Part shown: positions 34,363 to 44,142 of the stretch, in pieces
Position numbering within the stretch: position 1 is the stretch's first letter
Layout of the letters: every line of letters begins with the position of its first letter
Origin: Bacteroidia bacterium
GTDB lineage: Bacteria > Bacteroidota > Bacteroidia > J057 > JADKCL01
Direction: 5' to 3'
Length of the DNA: 64,000 bases
Assembly: GCA_020635905.1 (NCBI GenBank)
Contig: JACJYV010000002.1
Coordinates: forward strand, 744,001 to 808,000
Translations under genes and position numbers: made by a program
Notes under the pieces: model-generated
The model's database searches: none
Told to the model about the DNA's origin: nothing
Seen by the model: only the letters and a program-made list of their open reading frames with translations

Positions 34363-34370
34363 CAAAAATA
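34363..34370 (-). promoter_or_regulatory. Candidate -7 promoter element for the M42 gene
   Basis: TATTTTTG on the minus strand matches TAnnTTTG, 47 bp before the start codon. No TTTG is found at the -33 distance. Confidence 0.4.
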
Positions 34371-34512
34371 GGTTAATCCTTTGAATTTTGCTTTATCCGG
34401 ATGCTTTCGCGCCTATTTTTTTGGACAAAAGTGGTATTTGAGCCTGAATTGTTCATTTCTAATGCCCTGAGAGGCCTGGGGGAATGCTTAATTTTGTAAA
34501 AAACTTAAGTAA

Positions 34513-35463
34513 ATGATAATCAAAAGAGTATTTGTTGTTTGGCTTTTCCTGACGGTGGTCGTTTTCGCGGGCACTTCGTGTGTTTCCAAGAAGAAATATA
34601 ATTCGATGGAGACCCTGAAAAATAAGGTCCAGGATATGCTGGACAAGAAGAACAAGCAGACCGCAGACCTGAACGATGAGATCAAGGATCTGGAAAAGCA
34701 ACTGAAGGATTGTGAAAGCGCCCGCACTGCGTTGGCGGCAGATACGGCCCGTCTGCGGAAATCTTCGCAGGCCTCGGCCGAGAATCTGGCTGAGCTGAAG
34801 GCTTCGTGTGAGCGGATGCAGGAAAATTATGACAATCTGAAGAATAAGAGTTCACGGAAAATCCGCGACCTGATCGACGAGCTGGAAGCGCTGCAAGGGA
34901 ATGTGGGCGCGCTGCAGGCCGACCTGGAGAGCCGCGAGAAGCGCCTGAAGGATGTGGAGCGGAAACTGGCTTTCCGTGATTCGGTGATGAATGCGTTGCA
35001 GGACAAGATCACGGGCGCTTTGCTGAATTTCAAGGGCAAGGATCTCTCGGTGGAGGTGAAAAACGGCAAGGTGTATGTGACTTTGTCGAACAGGTTGCTG
35101 TTTGCCTCGGGCAGCTGGAAAATCGACACGGAGGGTAAAAAGGCTTTGCAGGACCTGGCAGGTGTGTTGAAGGAACAGCAGGACATCACGATCATGGTGG
35201 AAGGCCACACGGATAATGTGCCCGTCTCGAATCTGGGTCAGATCAAGGACAACTGGGACCTGAGTGTGATGCGTTCGACGGAGGTGATCCGGATTTTGAC
35301 GGGCGAAGGGGTGGACCCCACGCATGTGATTCCGGCAGGACGGGGCGAGTATGTGCCGTTGAAGGCCGACGACTCGAAGGAGTCGCGGGCGGAAAATCGC
35401 CGTACGGAGATCGTGCTGACGCCGAATCTGGATGAGTTGTGGAACCTGATCTCCAATAAGTAG
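34513..35463 (+). CDS. OmpA/MotB-like peptidoglycan-binding lipoprotein with coiled coil
   Basis: The product has 316 residues. The signal ends at a lipobox (A-G-T-S-C, Cys23). A long charged coiled coil spans about 30-165. The OmpA C-terminal domain (about 185-305) has L-F-A-S-G-S-W-K-I, V-E-G-H-T-D-N-V-P-V and E-N-R-R-T-E-I-V. It tethers the outer membrane to peptidoglycan, the coil acting as a spacer. A TAATTTTG at 34489-34496 fits a -7 element but has no good -33 partner. The stop codon overlaps the first bases of a palindromic element. Confidence 0.9.
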   Translation: MIIKRVFVVWLFLTVVVFAGTSCVSKKKYNSMETLKNKVQDMLDKKNKQTADLNDEIKDLEKQLKDCESARTALAADTARLRKSSQASAENLAELKASCERMQENYDNLKNKSSRKIRDLIDELEALQGNVGALQADLESREKRLKDVERKLAFRDSVMNALQDKITGALLNFKGKDLSVEVKNGKVYVTLSNRLLFASGSWKIDTEGKKALQDLAGVLKEQQDITIMVEGHTDNVPVSNLGQIKDNWDLSVMRSTEVIRILTGEGVDPTHVIPAGRGEYVPLKADDSKESRAENRRTEIVLTPNLDELWNLISNK

Positions 35464-35585
35464 GGAACTTCGAAAAACTGCGAATCCCGGCGTTGGACTT
35501 GGTTCAGAAATGCTCATTTACGGTAGTAAACTGCGCTTTCTTCTCCTGCGTCCGCCTTGGTCTTCTTTGTTTTTTGAAGTTCCCT
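35462..35585. repeat. 124-bp imperfect palindromic element
   Basis: The 17-bp ends (35462-35478 and 35569-35585) are reverse complements at 16 of 17 positions, beginning AGGGAACTTC. The exact midpoint of the element, 35523.5, is also the centre of a perfect TTTAC-GGTA-GTAAA hairpin (35517-35530). Between ends and centre the arms match only in part. It starts inside the stop codon of the OmpA gene and fills part of the 343-bp gene-free gap. The shape is that of a dispersed palindromic (REP- or MITE-like) repeat; copies elsewhere cannot be checked here. Confidence 0.7.
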
Positions 35586-35689
35586 GATTCAATGAGCAAT
35601 TAACAGATAATAATTAACAGGCTGGGGGCTCTGGGTTGGAACTGGTGCTAATTGCTTTCAGAGGTTTCCTCCAGATTAATTTTCTATAA

Positions 35690-35730
35690 AGAATGGTTGG
35701 GGAGTGGCTTGCTCTCCAACCATTTTTATT
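35690..35730 (+). terminator. Probable Rho-independent terminator or attenuator
   Basis: AATGGTTGGGGAG (35692-35704) pairs with a CTCTCCAACCATT segment with one mismatch and is followed by TTTTATTTT. It is about 230 bp past the OmpA gene, beyond the palindromic element, and just ahead of the next promoter. The gap 35464-35806 otherwise holds only the palindrome and that promoter. Confidence 0.7.
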
Positions 35731-35753
35731 TTGGTGCGTAAGGTATTGACCTG

Positions 35754-35787
35754 TTTGTTTTTGGTGCTGGTGATTTGAGTATATTTG
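35754..35787 (+). promoter_or_regulatory. Bacteroidota-type promoter for the flippase gene
   Basis: TTTG (35754-35757), a 22-nt spacer and TATATTTG (35780-35787) match the -33/-7 consensus. It would give a short leader of about 14 nt before the ATG at 35807. Confidence 0.65.
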
Positions 35788-35806
35788 CAGGTTAATTTGA
35801 AAGAAA

Positions 35807-37327
35807 ATGGGTGTAATTCGCCAGCAAAGTCTTCTCTCCACTCTTTACTCTTACCTGGGTGCTTTGATTGGCTTCGCCAATAAGGTGGTCATTTTTGGGG
35901 TTTATCTGAGCACGGAAGAGATCGGGTTGGCGAATATTCTGATGAATGTGAGCCTGATGCTGGCCCCGCTGGGCCAGCTGGGGATGAGCAACACTTTGTT
36001 GCGGTATTTTCCGTACTTCCGCAGCAAACAATACAAGCACCACGGTTTGTTTTTTTGGGTGATGGTGGCTCCCCTGGCCGGCATTCTGGCAGTTTTTATT
36101 TTTTACTCTCTGGCCCGGCCCTGGCTGCTGGAAATCTGGCTGAAAAAGTCGCCCCTGCTGGCTGAGTACGAGTTTTATATTTTTCCGCTGTTTGTTTTTT
36201 CGCTTTACTTCTCCGTGCTGGACAGTTATACGCGGTCTTTGTACAAAACTGTGGTGCCCATTTTCCTGAAGAATATTGCGCAAAGGCTGCTGGTAACGGT
36301 GGCTGTTTTGTTGTATGCGTTTGGGTGGGTGAATTTTGCGGAATTTGTGTTTTGGTACATTGCTTTGCTGAGTGCCTCGACCTTGATCATCCTGGCTTAT
36401 GTGGTTTATTTGAAGGAATTCAATATCAAACCCAATTTGGGCTGGCGCATGCGCCAGCTAGCCTGGAAAATGATTGGCTTTTCGCTTTTCTCTGTATTGG
36501 GTTCGTCCAGCACCAACCTTTCTCTTTACATTGATTCGCTGATGATCACCATGTTTCCCAGTTCCACGGGATCATCAGACAGCCTGAGTGATACGGGAGT
36601 TTATACAACCATGGTGTTTGTCACGACCCTGATCCTGATTCCCTGGCGGGCGCTGCTGAAGGTGGCGGCTCCGCGGGTGGCTGATCACTGGAAGGACAAA
36701 AACATTGTGGCTTTGGATGCGCTGTACAAGCGCACTTCGCTGATTGCTCTGATTCTCGGCATTTACCTTTTCCTGGGCATGTGGATCAACCGCGGTTTTA
36801 TTATATACCTGACCAAGCCTGAGTTTCAGGCGGGCATGATGGTGATGCTGATCCTGGGACTGAATCGCGTGGTGGAAATGGTGACCGGGTTGAACGGGGT
36901 GATTCTCTCAACCTCCAAATACTACAAACTTGATCTGGTCTTCACCCTGGGCCTGGTGGTGGCGGTGATCCTGACTAATTTGTATTTCATTCCCCACATG
37001 GGACTGACGGGAGCCGCGCTGGCTACTTTCCTCTCCTTTGCCGGGCTAAACATCGCAAGGTCAGTGTATGTGTGGGCAGTTTATAAAACCCATCCACTTT
37101 CGATCAAAATGTTGTGGGTAATGGGTATCTCTGGATTGTGTTACGGGGTGAATTACCTGATCCCTGAAATGAACCCTTATCTCGACATTGTAGTGAGAAG
37201 CACCGTTCTGACCGGGATTTTCTGGGGCCTGATCTGGGCGCTGGGCATTTCTGAAGATTTGAACGATATGATAGCTTCAACCTTCAAAAAAGCAGCAAAA
37301 GTGCTGGGGTTGCGAAAGGCAGGCTAA
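35807..37327 (+). CDS. Polysaccharide/oligosaccharide flippase (Wzx/MATE-MVF superfamily)
   Basis: The product has 506 residues with about 12-14 hydrophobic segments. The N-terminus has the early amphipathic stretch of O-antigen transporters (VIRQQSLLSTLYSYLGALIGFANKVVIF), and the second half repeats the pattern. It should flip lipid-linked saccharides across the inner membrane. The neighbouring gene is a convergent glycosyltransferase overlapping its end by 4 bp, so surface-glycan assembly is a plausible joint theme. Confidence 0.82.
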   Translation: MGVIRQQSLLSTLYSYLGALIGFANKVVIFGVYLSTEEIGLANILMNVSLMLAPLGQLGMSNTLLRYFPYFRSKQYKHHGLFFWVMVAPLAGILAVFIFYSLARPWLLEIWLKKSPLLAEYEFYIFPLFVFSLYFSVLDSYTRSLYKTVVPIFLKNIAQRLLVTVAVLLYAFGWVNFAEFVFWYIALLSASTLIILAYVVYLKEFNIKPNLGWRMRQLAWKMIGFSLFSVLGSSSTNLSLYIDSLMITMFPSSTGSSDSLSDTGVYTTMVFVTTLILIPWRALLKVAAPRVADHWKDKNIVALDALYKRTSLIALILGIYLFLGMWINRGFIIYLTKPEFQAGMMVMLILGLNRVVEMVTGLNGVILSTSKYYKLDLVFTLGLVVAVILTNLYFIPHMGLTGAALATFLSFAGLNIARSVYVWAVYKTHPLSIKMLWVMGISGLCYGVNYLIPEMNPYLDIVVRSTVLTGIFWGLIWALGISEDLNDMIASTFKKAAKVLGLRKAG

Positions 37328-39150
37328 AGAGATTTGATGAAGGAAATGGCTCTTTCGGCTACCTTTCCGTCGGTGAGATAGGAATATTTGCGAATAAACT
37401 GGCTGTAACGGACTTCATCCACGGCAAAATTATTTTTGACGGCAGCCTGCATTTGAGCATGGAATTCCTCCTGAGTGCGGCTAAGATCTGCCACACCTTC
37501 CTTTTGGTATCCCATAAAATCACTGCCAAGGGGATCAATGATAAAGAGCTTTTTCTGAAAGTAAACCGTTTCGACCCCAACAGTGGACGAATAGGTGATC
37601 AATGCGCTGCATTGGGAGAGCAGGTGATATAAATCTTCCTTTTGCACGATGGAATAATCTGAAAAACCCGTTTCTGCAGCAAAAGGATCAAAAAAATCGG
37701 TTTGAGGATCGCGGGGATGAAGCTTGATGACCAGTTGGAGGTCGGGAAATTCCTTCATGGTCTGAAACAGGATTCGGACGATTCTGTGGTTGAGTCCGAC
37801 ATCGGGAATATTTTGGGCTGCAAAAAGTATAATTGGCTTGGGATTTTTCTCCGAAAATGAACGACTTTTTAATAAATTGTCCCGATATGACATTATTGAG
37901 TCCGTTCTGGGCTGTCCACAAAGCACCAAAGAGGCTGGTTTGTAGTTCCCGATTTGGGCAAGTTGACTTGCCCAATGGGTTCCCCAAACGAGGGTGTAGT
38001 CTGGAGTGGCACCCAATTGCGTTTCCAGGGGGGTAAAACAATATGCAGGATGCTCTTCATGAATTGTACCATGCTGAATACCAATGCGTTGCATTCCACA
38101 TGCCAGGGCCGCATCAAGAATGGCTTTGGTTTGCCCTGAATTTTCCCCCGAAGCTGCAATTGTGCGGAGATTTTTTAATTTCTGTAAATATTTAACAAAT
38201 GAATGGTATTTGATGAGATATATTTTTTCAGGATATAACTCTTTTCGCAGGATGCTTATGATTGCATTTTCCTCCCATGAATTTGCTTGCTTTTCGAGCT
38301 CATTCAGCGTCTTTCGAAGGGATTTGAGGGAATCGTTTACCTTCCTGCGGATACTGGAAGATAGCAACCCCTTTAGAATCACGTAATCTGAGAATAGAAC
38401 GGGTAATTGATTCTCGCGGGAGAAAAGTGGCTTTCCATCATTTTTAGGCCCCTTTTTACGAAACGGAGGCGGGGGATTGTCATCCAGAATCCCAAAATCC
38501 TGGTCGGCTTTCTTAACCAAACCACCGAGAAATGGATTGGTCCAATGCCCGTCTTTGGTGCGGGCCAGATTTGCGGGTCTTTGAATGATCAGGTGCTTTA
38601 CATTTCTGATCCTGCTTAGGTAAAAAAGCCCCAAGAATGACCTGAAGATAGTTTTGAGCACATATTTGAATACTACGGCGATCTGAAATCCGGGCTTTGG
38701 AGGGTTTGCAGCAGGGAAACGAAATACTACATTTTCATCTTTCCCGAAATACTCTTCCAGCAATGGATTAGAGGTGAAAACCTCTACTTTGCTGAATTTT
38801 TCCAATAGAAACAGGATTTCTGCTTTTTGATAGGAAAGGTCTCTCAGGGCATAAAAAACGTTGAATTTGCTGTGATTCCAAACGTCGGCAACCCCAATTC
38901 TCAGGTGTTCGAAGAGAGATTTTCCCGAGAACTGCTTTCCCCCAAAATTGATCACCTGCCTGAAAATACGGGTTGAAATCGCGGCAATTTCGTCTTTCTC
39001 CAGGGCTAAAAGTCTTACATTTTCGCCCAAATTTTCCTGTGAAATTTGCCCCAAAGTTCCCAGGAAAAGAGTTTCACTGGCCCGTTCCCGGGCCAGGAGC
39101 GTCTTTTCTTCTGAGATTTGGAGATTTCTTTGGATTAAGACTGCATTCAC
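37324..39150 (-). CDS. GT-B-fold glycosyltransferase-like protein, capsule/teichoic-type
   Basis: The product has 608 residues. The C-terminal third has the donor-site outline of CDP-glycerol or capsule transferases: PIILFAAQNIPDVGLN, L-V-I-K-L-H-P-R-D-P-Q-T, then L-I-T-Y-S-S-T-V-G-V-E-T and K-L-F-I-I-D-P-L-G. The middle has I-G-I-Q-H-G-T-I-H-E-E-H-P, a motif seen in polysaccharide-polymer transferases. The N-terminal 300 residues are not recognised. There is no signal peptide. The donor and product are unknown. Confidence 0.65.
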   Translation of the reverse strand: MNAVLIQRNLQISEEKTLLARERASETLFLGTLGQISQENLGENVRLLALEKDEIAAISTRIFRQVINFGGKQFSGKSLFEHLRIGVADVWNHSKFNVFYALRDLSYQKAEILFLLEKFSKVEVFTSNPLLEEYFGKDENVVFRFPAANPPKPGFQIAVVFKYVLKTIFRSFLGLFYLSRIRNVKHLIIQRPANLARTKDGHWTNPFLGGLVKKADQDFGILDDNPPPPFRKKGPKNDGKPLFSRENQLPVLFSDYVILKGLLSSSIRRKVNDSLKSLRKTLNELEKQANSWEENAIISILRKELYPEKIYLIKYHSFVKYLQKLKNLRTIAASGENSGQTKAILDAALACGMQRIGIQHGTIHEEHPAYCFTPLETQLGATPDYTLVWGTHWASQLAQIGNYKPASLVLCGQPRTDSIMSYRDNLLKSRSFSEKNPKPIILFAAQNIPDVGLNHRIVRILFQTMKEFPDLQLVIKLHPRDPQTDFFDPFAAETGFSDYSIVQKEDLYHLLSQCSALITYSSTVGVETVYFQKKLFIIDPLGSDFMGYQKEGVADLSRTQEEFHAQMQAAVKNNFAVDEVRYSQFIRKYSYLTDGKVAERAISFIKSL

Positions 39151-39215
39151 TTGCTTTATTTTACAATCATTGCCTATTTTAACCTTCTCATTTAGGCCAT
39201 CACAATGCTGCTAAA

Positions 39216-42200
39216 ATGATAAAGGACTTAAAATTGACATTTCTTTTCCGTTTTTCAGGAAAAATTTTTCTTGGGTGGGGCAGAAATGCCGCGACACTTT
39301 TGGCCCTATCAATATCCATGTCATTGACTTACAATGACTTATGCGCACAAGAGCCTTCCTATATTCACTACACCACCCGCGATGGATTGCCCAGTTCCAC
39401 TGTTTACCAAATCATCCAGGACAAAAAGGGATTCATTTGGTTTGCAACTGACGCAGGAGTCTGCCGCTATGACGGCCGGAAATTTAAATCATTTACCACC
39501 AAGGATGGGCTGGTTGATGGAGAGATTATCACGATGTTTGCGGATTCGAAAGATAATGTATGGTTTGGTTCGGGAGAAGGTGGAGTTTCTTGTTTCCAAA
39601 ACGAGTCCTTCTTAAACATAAGAAATAAAAAAATCAGAATAGAAAATAATGTCAAAGATCCAATAGTACATTTTTTTGAAGATAGTGAAGGAATAATATG
39701 GGTTGTTCCCTCGAATAACGGACTTGTAATGATTTCTCCAGAAGACTCATTAATATTCTTTACAAAGGAATTTGGTTATTCATTTACACTTGGAAAGGCA
39801 ATTTGGGAAAAAAATGGTAAAGTTTATTGCCTAACATCCCTGAGTTCAAGTATTGTCCCTCGAAAGAGCTTTATTAATTCAATTATTCCTAAAAAATATC
39901 AGTTTTATACTGAAAGTGGGGTTGCTGCAATTTTCAACAATACACTTTTTCGGCCCGTTGGTAATTTAATTATTTCATATAATCTTGATACCTTGGTAGA
40001 AAAAAATCTACTTTCGCCAAAAATTGTTTTCCAACAATCTTATCAAGATACTTCTAAATGGGAGAAAGTTAATTCAATTTCTTATGATAATAACCTAGAA
40101 GAGTTATGGATAGGATCCGCAAGAAATGGAGCATTTTCAATTTCCTTAAACTCAGATCAGAAATCGACAATAATAAACCTACTTCCACAAAAAAGGATTT
40201 CCTCGATTCTTATTGACAAAGAAGGAAACTACTGGTTTTCAACCCTCGATGAAGGGATTTTCTTTCTAGGATCAAGAAATATTACCAAAATATTTTCAAG
40301 GCAAGGACAATTACTAAAAAAAATTTCAACAATAATTCCTAATACTTCTCGTCAAGTTTGGATAGGAGCAAATAAAGGCCTATATTTAGTCAAGGAAGAA
40401 GACAAAAGTGTCAATATGATAGAAAACAAAGAATATTCATTTAATCCAATAGGCTCACAAAACTTAAGCCGCACGAATTTCTTCTGGGACAACCGCCAAG
40501 CATTCTCCATCCAAAACGACAAAATTCAGCAAATTAAAGACATTCCAAGGGGCGCAATTAAACTTATCGATCTTGATCCAGATGGAAACATGATCTGCTC
40601 TGTTCACCGCGGTACTTTTGTAAAAAAAAACAACGAATGGAACACCCTCTGGAGGCTTAACAAAGAAAATAAATCACTCAGAACATACGGAATTGAATAT
40701 TTGTCCCATGACTCCGCTTATATTGGAACCCAGGATGGGTTAAGGCTTTTGGTGGGCGATTCTTTACATGGAAAATTCCCCCATCCTGAGTTGGGCGGCA
40801 ACATTTCCAAAGTTGAAAAGGATTCTTTTGGCATTGTTTGGGGCATTTCTTCAAATCATGGAGCCTTCTACCAAATCAAAGGAAAAGACTTCGTCTTTGT
40901 AACTGAAAAAGACGGAATGCCGGGCTCAAGCTGCAAATCCATTTGCTTTGGCAAGCCAGGGGAAGCCTGGATAGGAACAAATTCCGGCCTCTGTAAGGTC
41001 AATTATGATTATACAGGCAAAACAACCAAAGTAACGACGCAATCTTACGACGAGGCCGACGGCCTCCCCTCCAACGAAATTAACGCCCTGGCATACCTTG
41101 GCGATTCCATTTTTGTAGGCACAAATGAGGGTCTCGCCGTATTCAATCCCGAGGTACTCAACCGCGAGATTTTGCCACCGCCCACATACATTACCAGATT
41201 TTCGATCAATGACATCGACACGACTTATACCAAAGATTTGGTTTTGGGGTACGACCAAAACGATATTCTGATAGAATATACTGGAATTTCCTTCAGAAAC
41301 AGGAAAAAAGTAGTGTACAGCTACATTCTTGAGGGTGCAGACAAAGAGTGGAAAACAACCCGGTCCGCGCAAATCAAATACCCTTCACTTCCCCCGGGAG
41401 ATTACAGCTTTAAAGTAATTTCCTCTATTGAAAACAAAATTCAAAGCACCAATATTGCCTCCATCAACTTCAAAATCCTGAAACCATGGTGGCAAACTGC
41501 CTGGTTTTATATCATTTGCGGGGTACTTGGTGCAGGTCTTATTTTCCTTTACTTCATCCTGAGAATCAAAAGCATCAGAAGAAGAAATGAGTACGAGATG
41601 AGAATCTCAGAACTTCAGTCCAGTGCCCTCAGGCTTCAGATGAACCCCCACTTTATTTTCAACACCCTCAATTCAATCCACTATTTCATCAACAGCAACG
41701 ATAAAAAATCGGCCAGGCATTACCTTTCCAGCTTTGGAAAGCTGATCAGAGGTCTGCTCGAATATTCCCTCAGGTCTGGAATAATGCTGGAGGAAGAGAA
41801 AAATCTCCTCGAGCTGTATTTATCGCTGGAGGCGATTCGCCTCGAAAACAGACTTCAATATTCTGTAGAAATCCCCAAAGAAATTGACGCTTCAAATACT
41901 GAAATTCCCGTAATGGCTATTCAGCCATTCGTTGAAAATGCCATCTGGCATGGAATCAGCCACAAAGAAGGTCCTGGCAAAATTACCATTTCATTTTTCA
42001 ACCAACCCAGACACATTGTTTGCAGGGTGGAAGACGATGGAATTGGACGAAAAAATGCCCAGGGAATTTACCAGGGAAGCAAACACCTTTCCCTCAGCAC
42101 AAAATCCATCGAGTCTCGTCTGGAAATGATGAACAAAAATACTGGGATTTCTAAATCTGTAGTTTACCACGATCTCCTGGATTCAAATAATCAACCCAGA

Positions 42201-42239
42201 GGAACCCAGGTGGATATTTATCTGCCCATTGAATTTTAA
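39216..42239 (+). CDS. LytS-type sensor kinase with two-component beta-propeller and Y_Y_Y domain
   Basis: The product has 1007 residues. A hydrophobic N-terminus (about 25-45) exports a large sensor of propeller repeats (about 50-640, units such as T-T-R-D-G-L-P-S-S-T-V-Y-Q and G-F-I-W-F-A-T-D-A-G-V-C-R-Y-D-G). A Y_Y_Y domain follows (about 660-755), then a membrane helix (about 768-786) and a His_kinase domain with the phosphoacceptor His812 in Q-M-N-P-H-F-I-F-N-T-L-N and an ATPase motif P-F-V-E-N-A-I-W-H-G. It should signal to the LytTR regulator 10 bp downstream. The propeller part (about 39.6-40.5 kb) is clearly more AT-rich than the two ends. Confidence 0.92.
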   Translation: MIKDLKLTFLFRFSGKIFLGWGRNAATLLALSISMSLTYNDLCAQEPSYIHYTTRDGLPSSTVYQIIQDKKGFIWFATDAGVCRYDGRKFKSFTTKDGLVDGEIITMFADSKDNVWFGSGEGGVSCFQNESFLNIRNKKIRIENNVKDPIVHFFEDSEGIIWVVPSNNGLVMISPEDSLIFFTKEFGYSFTLGKAIWEKNGKVYCLTSLSSSIVPRKSFINSIIPKKYQFYTESGVAAIFNNTLFRPVGNLIISYNLDTLVEKNLLSPKIVFQQSYQDTSKWEKVNSISYDNNLEELWIGSARNGAFSISLNSDQKSTIINLLPQKRISSILIDKEGNYWFSTLDEGIFFLGSRNITKIFSRQGQLLKKISTIIPNTSRQVWIGANKGLYLVKEEDKSVNMIENKEYSFNPIGSQNLSRTNFFWDNRQAFSIQNDKIQQIKDIPRGAIKLIDLDPDGNMICSVHRGTFVKKNNEWNTLWRLNKENKSLRTYGIEYLSHDSAYIGTQDGLRLLVGDSLHGKFPHPELGGNISKVEKDSFGIVWGISSNHGAFYQIKGKDFVFVTEKDGMPGSSCKSICFGKPGEAWIGTNSGLCKVNYDYTGKTTKVTTQSYDEADGLPSNEINALAYLGDSIFVGTNEGLAVFNPEVLNREILPPPTYITRFSINDIDTTYTKDLVLGYDQNDILIEYTGISFRNRKKVVYSYILEGADKEWKTTRSAQIKYPSLPPGDYSFKVISSIENKIQSTNIASINFKILKPWWQTAWFYIICGVLGAGLIFLYFILRIKSIRRRNEYEMRISELQSSALRLQMNPHFIFNTLNSIHYFINSNDKKSARHYLSSFGKLIRGLLEYSLRSGIMLEEEKNLLELYLSLEAIRLENRLQYSVEIPKEIDASNTEIPVMAIQPFVENAIWHGISHKEGPGKITISFFNQPRHIVCRVEDDGIGRKNAQGIYQGSKHLSLSTKSIESRLEMMNKNTGISKSVVYHDLLDSNNQPRGTQVDIYLPIEF

Positions 42240-42249
42240 CCTGAATAAA

Positions 42250-43014
42250 ATGATTAGAGCCGTAATAGTTGACGATGAAAGCATGGCCAGAATTTCTCTC
42301 AGGACCATGATTGATGATATTTGCCCTAATGTGGATGTTGTGGGCGAGGCAAGTTCAGTCCAGGATGGCATAGAGGTTATCGAATTGAAAAGGCCTGACC
42401 TGGTATTTTTGGATGTGCAAATGCCAAAAGGCTCTGGCTTTGACCTGCTCGCACACTACCAGGATCCCCAGTTTAAAATCATTTTTGTCACGTCTTACGA
42501 CCATTATGCTATCAGAGCGTTTAAAGTGGCAGCCACAGATTATATCCTGAAACCCATTGACGAAAGTGACCTTATGTGTGCTGTTGCCCGGGTGCAGAAG
42601 TTGGAAAATGAAACATCAAAAGGAAAAATTATCCAAAATGAAAATCTGGCCACCCTGCTAGGCAACATCAAAGTACAGGACCCTCAAAACATCAAGATTT
42701 GCCTGCCCACCTTTGAAGGAATGAGCTTTATCAGGGTCGGGGATATTATCCAGATCAAGTCTGATGGGGCCTATTCCAGATTTTATCTCAAAGACAATTC
42801 AAACACCCTCATTTGCAGAAACCTGGGTGAAATAGAGGAATTGATCCCAATTGATTACTTTATCAGGGTACACCGTTCTCACATGGTTGCATCCAATTTT
42901 GTGAAAAGCATTAATAAGACCAAAATCCCTTCCATTACCCTTGAGGACGGAACAGAAATCATGATCTCAAGAAGGAAGAAGAATGAGGTAATTGAAAAGA
43001 TAATTAAGACTTAG
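42250..43014 (+). CDS. LytTR-family response regulator
   Basis: The ATG at 42250 (MIRAVIVDDE) is the natural start. The product has 254 residues. The receiver domain carries D8-D9, phosphoacceptor Asp55 in F-L-D-V-Q-M-P and Lys in Y-I-L-K-P-I. The LytTR DNA-binding domain (about 150-250) has V-G-D-I-I-Q-I-K-S-D-G-A-Y-S-R-F, F-I-R-V-H-R-S-H-M-V and E-I-M-I-S-R-R-K. It is the cognate partner of the upstream kinase. Its 3' end overlaps the convergent UPF0104 gene by 11 bp. Confidence 0.95.
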   Translation: MIRAVIVDDESMARISLRTMIDDICPNVDVVGEASSVQDGIEVIELKRPDLVFLDVQMPKGSGFDLLAHYQDPQFKIIFVTSYDHYAIRAFKVAATDYILKPIDESDLMCAVARVQKLENETSKGKIIQNENLATLLGNIKVQDPQNIKICLPTFEGMSFIRVGDIIQIKSDGAYSRFYLKDNSNTLICRNLGEIEELIPIDYFIRVHRSHMVASNFVKSINKTKIPSITLEDGTEIMISRRKKNEVIEKIIKT

Positions 43015-44038
43015 GATTCCTGTCACCCAATTTGGGAAGCAGGTAAAGGTAGCACAAAAAGCCCACCACGATCATCATCACCATTTGCGAGGTATGAATC
43101 ACGAAGGCCAGGCTGGTTCCCAGATTTTGGGCTGCCTCTTCACCAGACATGCCAAGTTGAGCCCAGTATGCCCAAAAGGCCAAAGAAAATGCATAATGGT
43201 AGCTGCCAATTCCACCTGGAGAGGGAAATACCATCCCAATCCCTCCCAAAGTGAATGAAATCAAAGCGAAGTAAAACCCAAAGCCACTCGTTTCCTCCAG
43301 GGCAAAAAAGCAAACATAGGTCATGAAAACATAGCAAACCCAAATGCCCAGACTGTAAATCAGAAAAAGCCAGCCTCTCTTCATTTTGCGCACACTGATA
43401 ACAGCCAGCCACAATTCACCCAGAAATTTCACGACCTTCTGAACAAGACCAATTCGCATCAACTGCTTTCTGAAAACCAAAAACAGAATTCCCCCCAAAG
43501 CCATCACGCCTGCAGCCACCCACTTCCAGGGAAAACTCGCTGTAGCCGTTGCCCCCGGGTCAACAGGTTGTGAAAATGCCCGCTCCACAATTTTCATGAT
43601 CTGGTCAAGTTCAAGGAGAAAAACTCCCAGCACCATCGCACCCAAAAATAACAGGTCAAAAACACGGTCTGTAAAAATTGTCCCCAGACTGGTCGAAACG
43701 GGAATCCGTTCAGACCTCGCGGTCAGAGATGCCCGCGTCAATTCGCCTGCCCGTGGCAAGGCCAGGTTCACCAGGTAGCCCACCATGACTGAGGCAAACA
43801 AGTTTGCAAGCTTGGAAGAATGGCCTGCGGCCTCCAGCAACATTTGCCAACGCAAAGCCCTGAACAAATGGCTCAAAATCGCAATCAGCATGCCCAGTGA
43901 AACCCACCAGTAATCAGCCCCCGTAAAAGTCTGCCTGATTTCAGCCAGGGATTGTCCACGGGTTGCAAGCCACAGAAGCCCAACCCCAAGGAGCAGCCCA
44001 AGCAAGGATTTCAGGATATTACCAACGTGCTTATTCAA
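43004..44038 (-). CDS. UPF0104/AglD-type membrane protein (lysylphosphatidylglycerol-synthase-TM-like)
   Basis: The product has 344 residues and begins at a TTG; no in-frame ATG exists near the first membrane helix. About eight hydrophobic segments are seen. Family hallmarks are R-A-L-R-W-Q-M-L-L (about 61-69), N-L-A-L-P-R-A-G-E-L-T-R-A, the F-T-D-R-V-F-D motif and F-P-S-P-G-G-I-G-S-Y-H near the end. Members include flippase- or transferase-like proteins such as AglD and the MprF membrane part. The substrate is not known. Confidence 0.8.
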   Translation of the reverse strand: MNKHVGNILKSLLGLLLGVGLLWLATRGQSLAEIRQTFTGADYWWVSLGMLIAILSHLFRALRWQMLLEAAGHSSKLANLFASVMVGYLVNLALPRAGELTRASLTARSERIPVSTSLGTIFTDRVFDLLFLGAMVLGVFLLELDQIMKIVERAFSQPVDPGATATASFPWKWVAAGVMALGGILFLVFRKQLMRIGLVQKVVKFLGELWLAVISVRKMKRGWLFLIYSLGIWVCYVFMTYVCFFALEETSGFGFYFALISFTLGGIGMVFPSPGGIGSYHYAFSLAFWAYWAQLGMSGEEAAQNLGTSLAFVIHTSQMVMMIVVGFLCYLYLLPKLGDRNPKS

Positions 44039-44142
44039 AATTCAATTGATTTTATTCCCAAACGGAGCAGATTCTTTTTTAATGCACCAAAGGTAAAATA
44101 TTTTCGCATCCCGTGGGGAAATCATCGCCTTCACGGGGAAAT

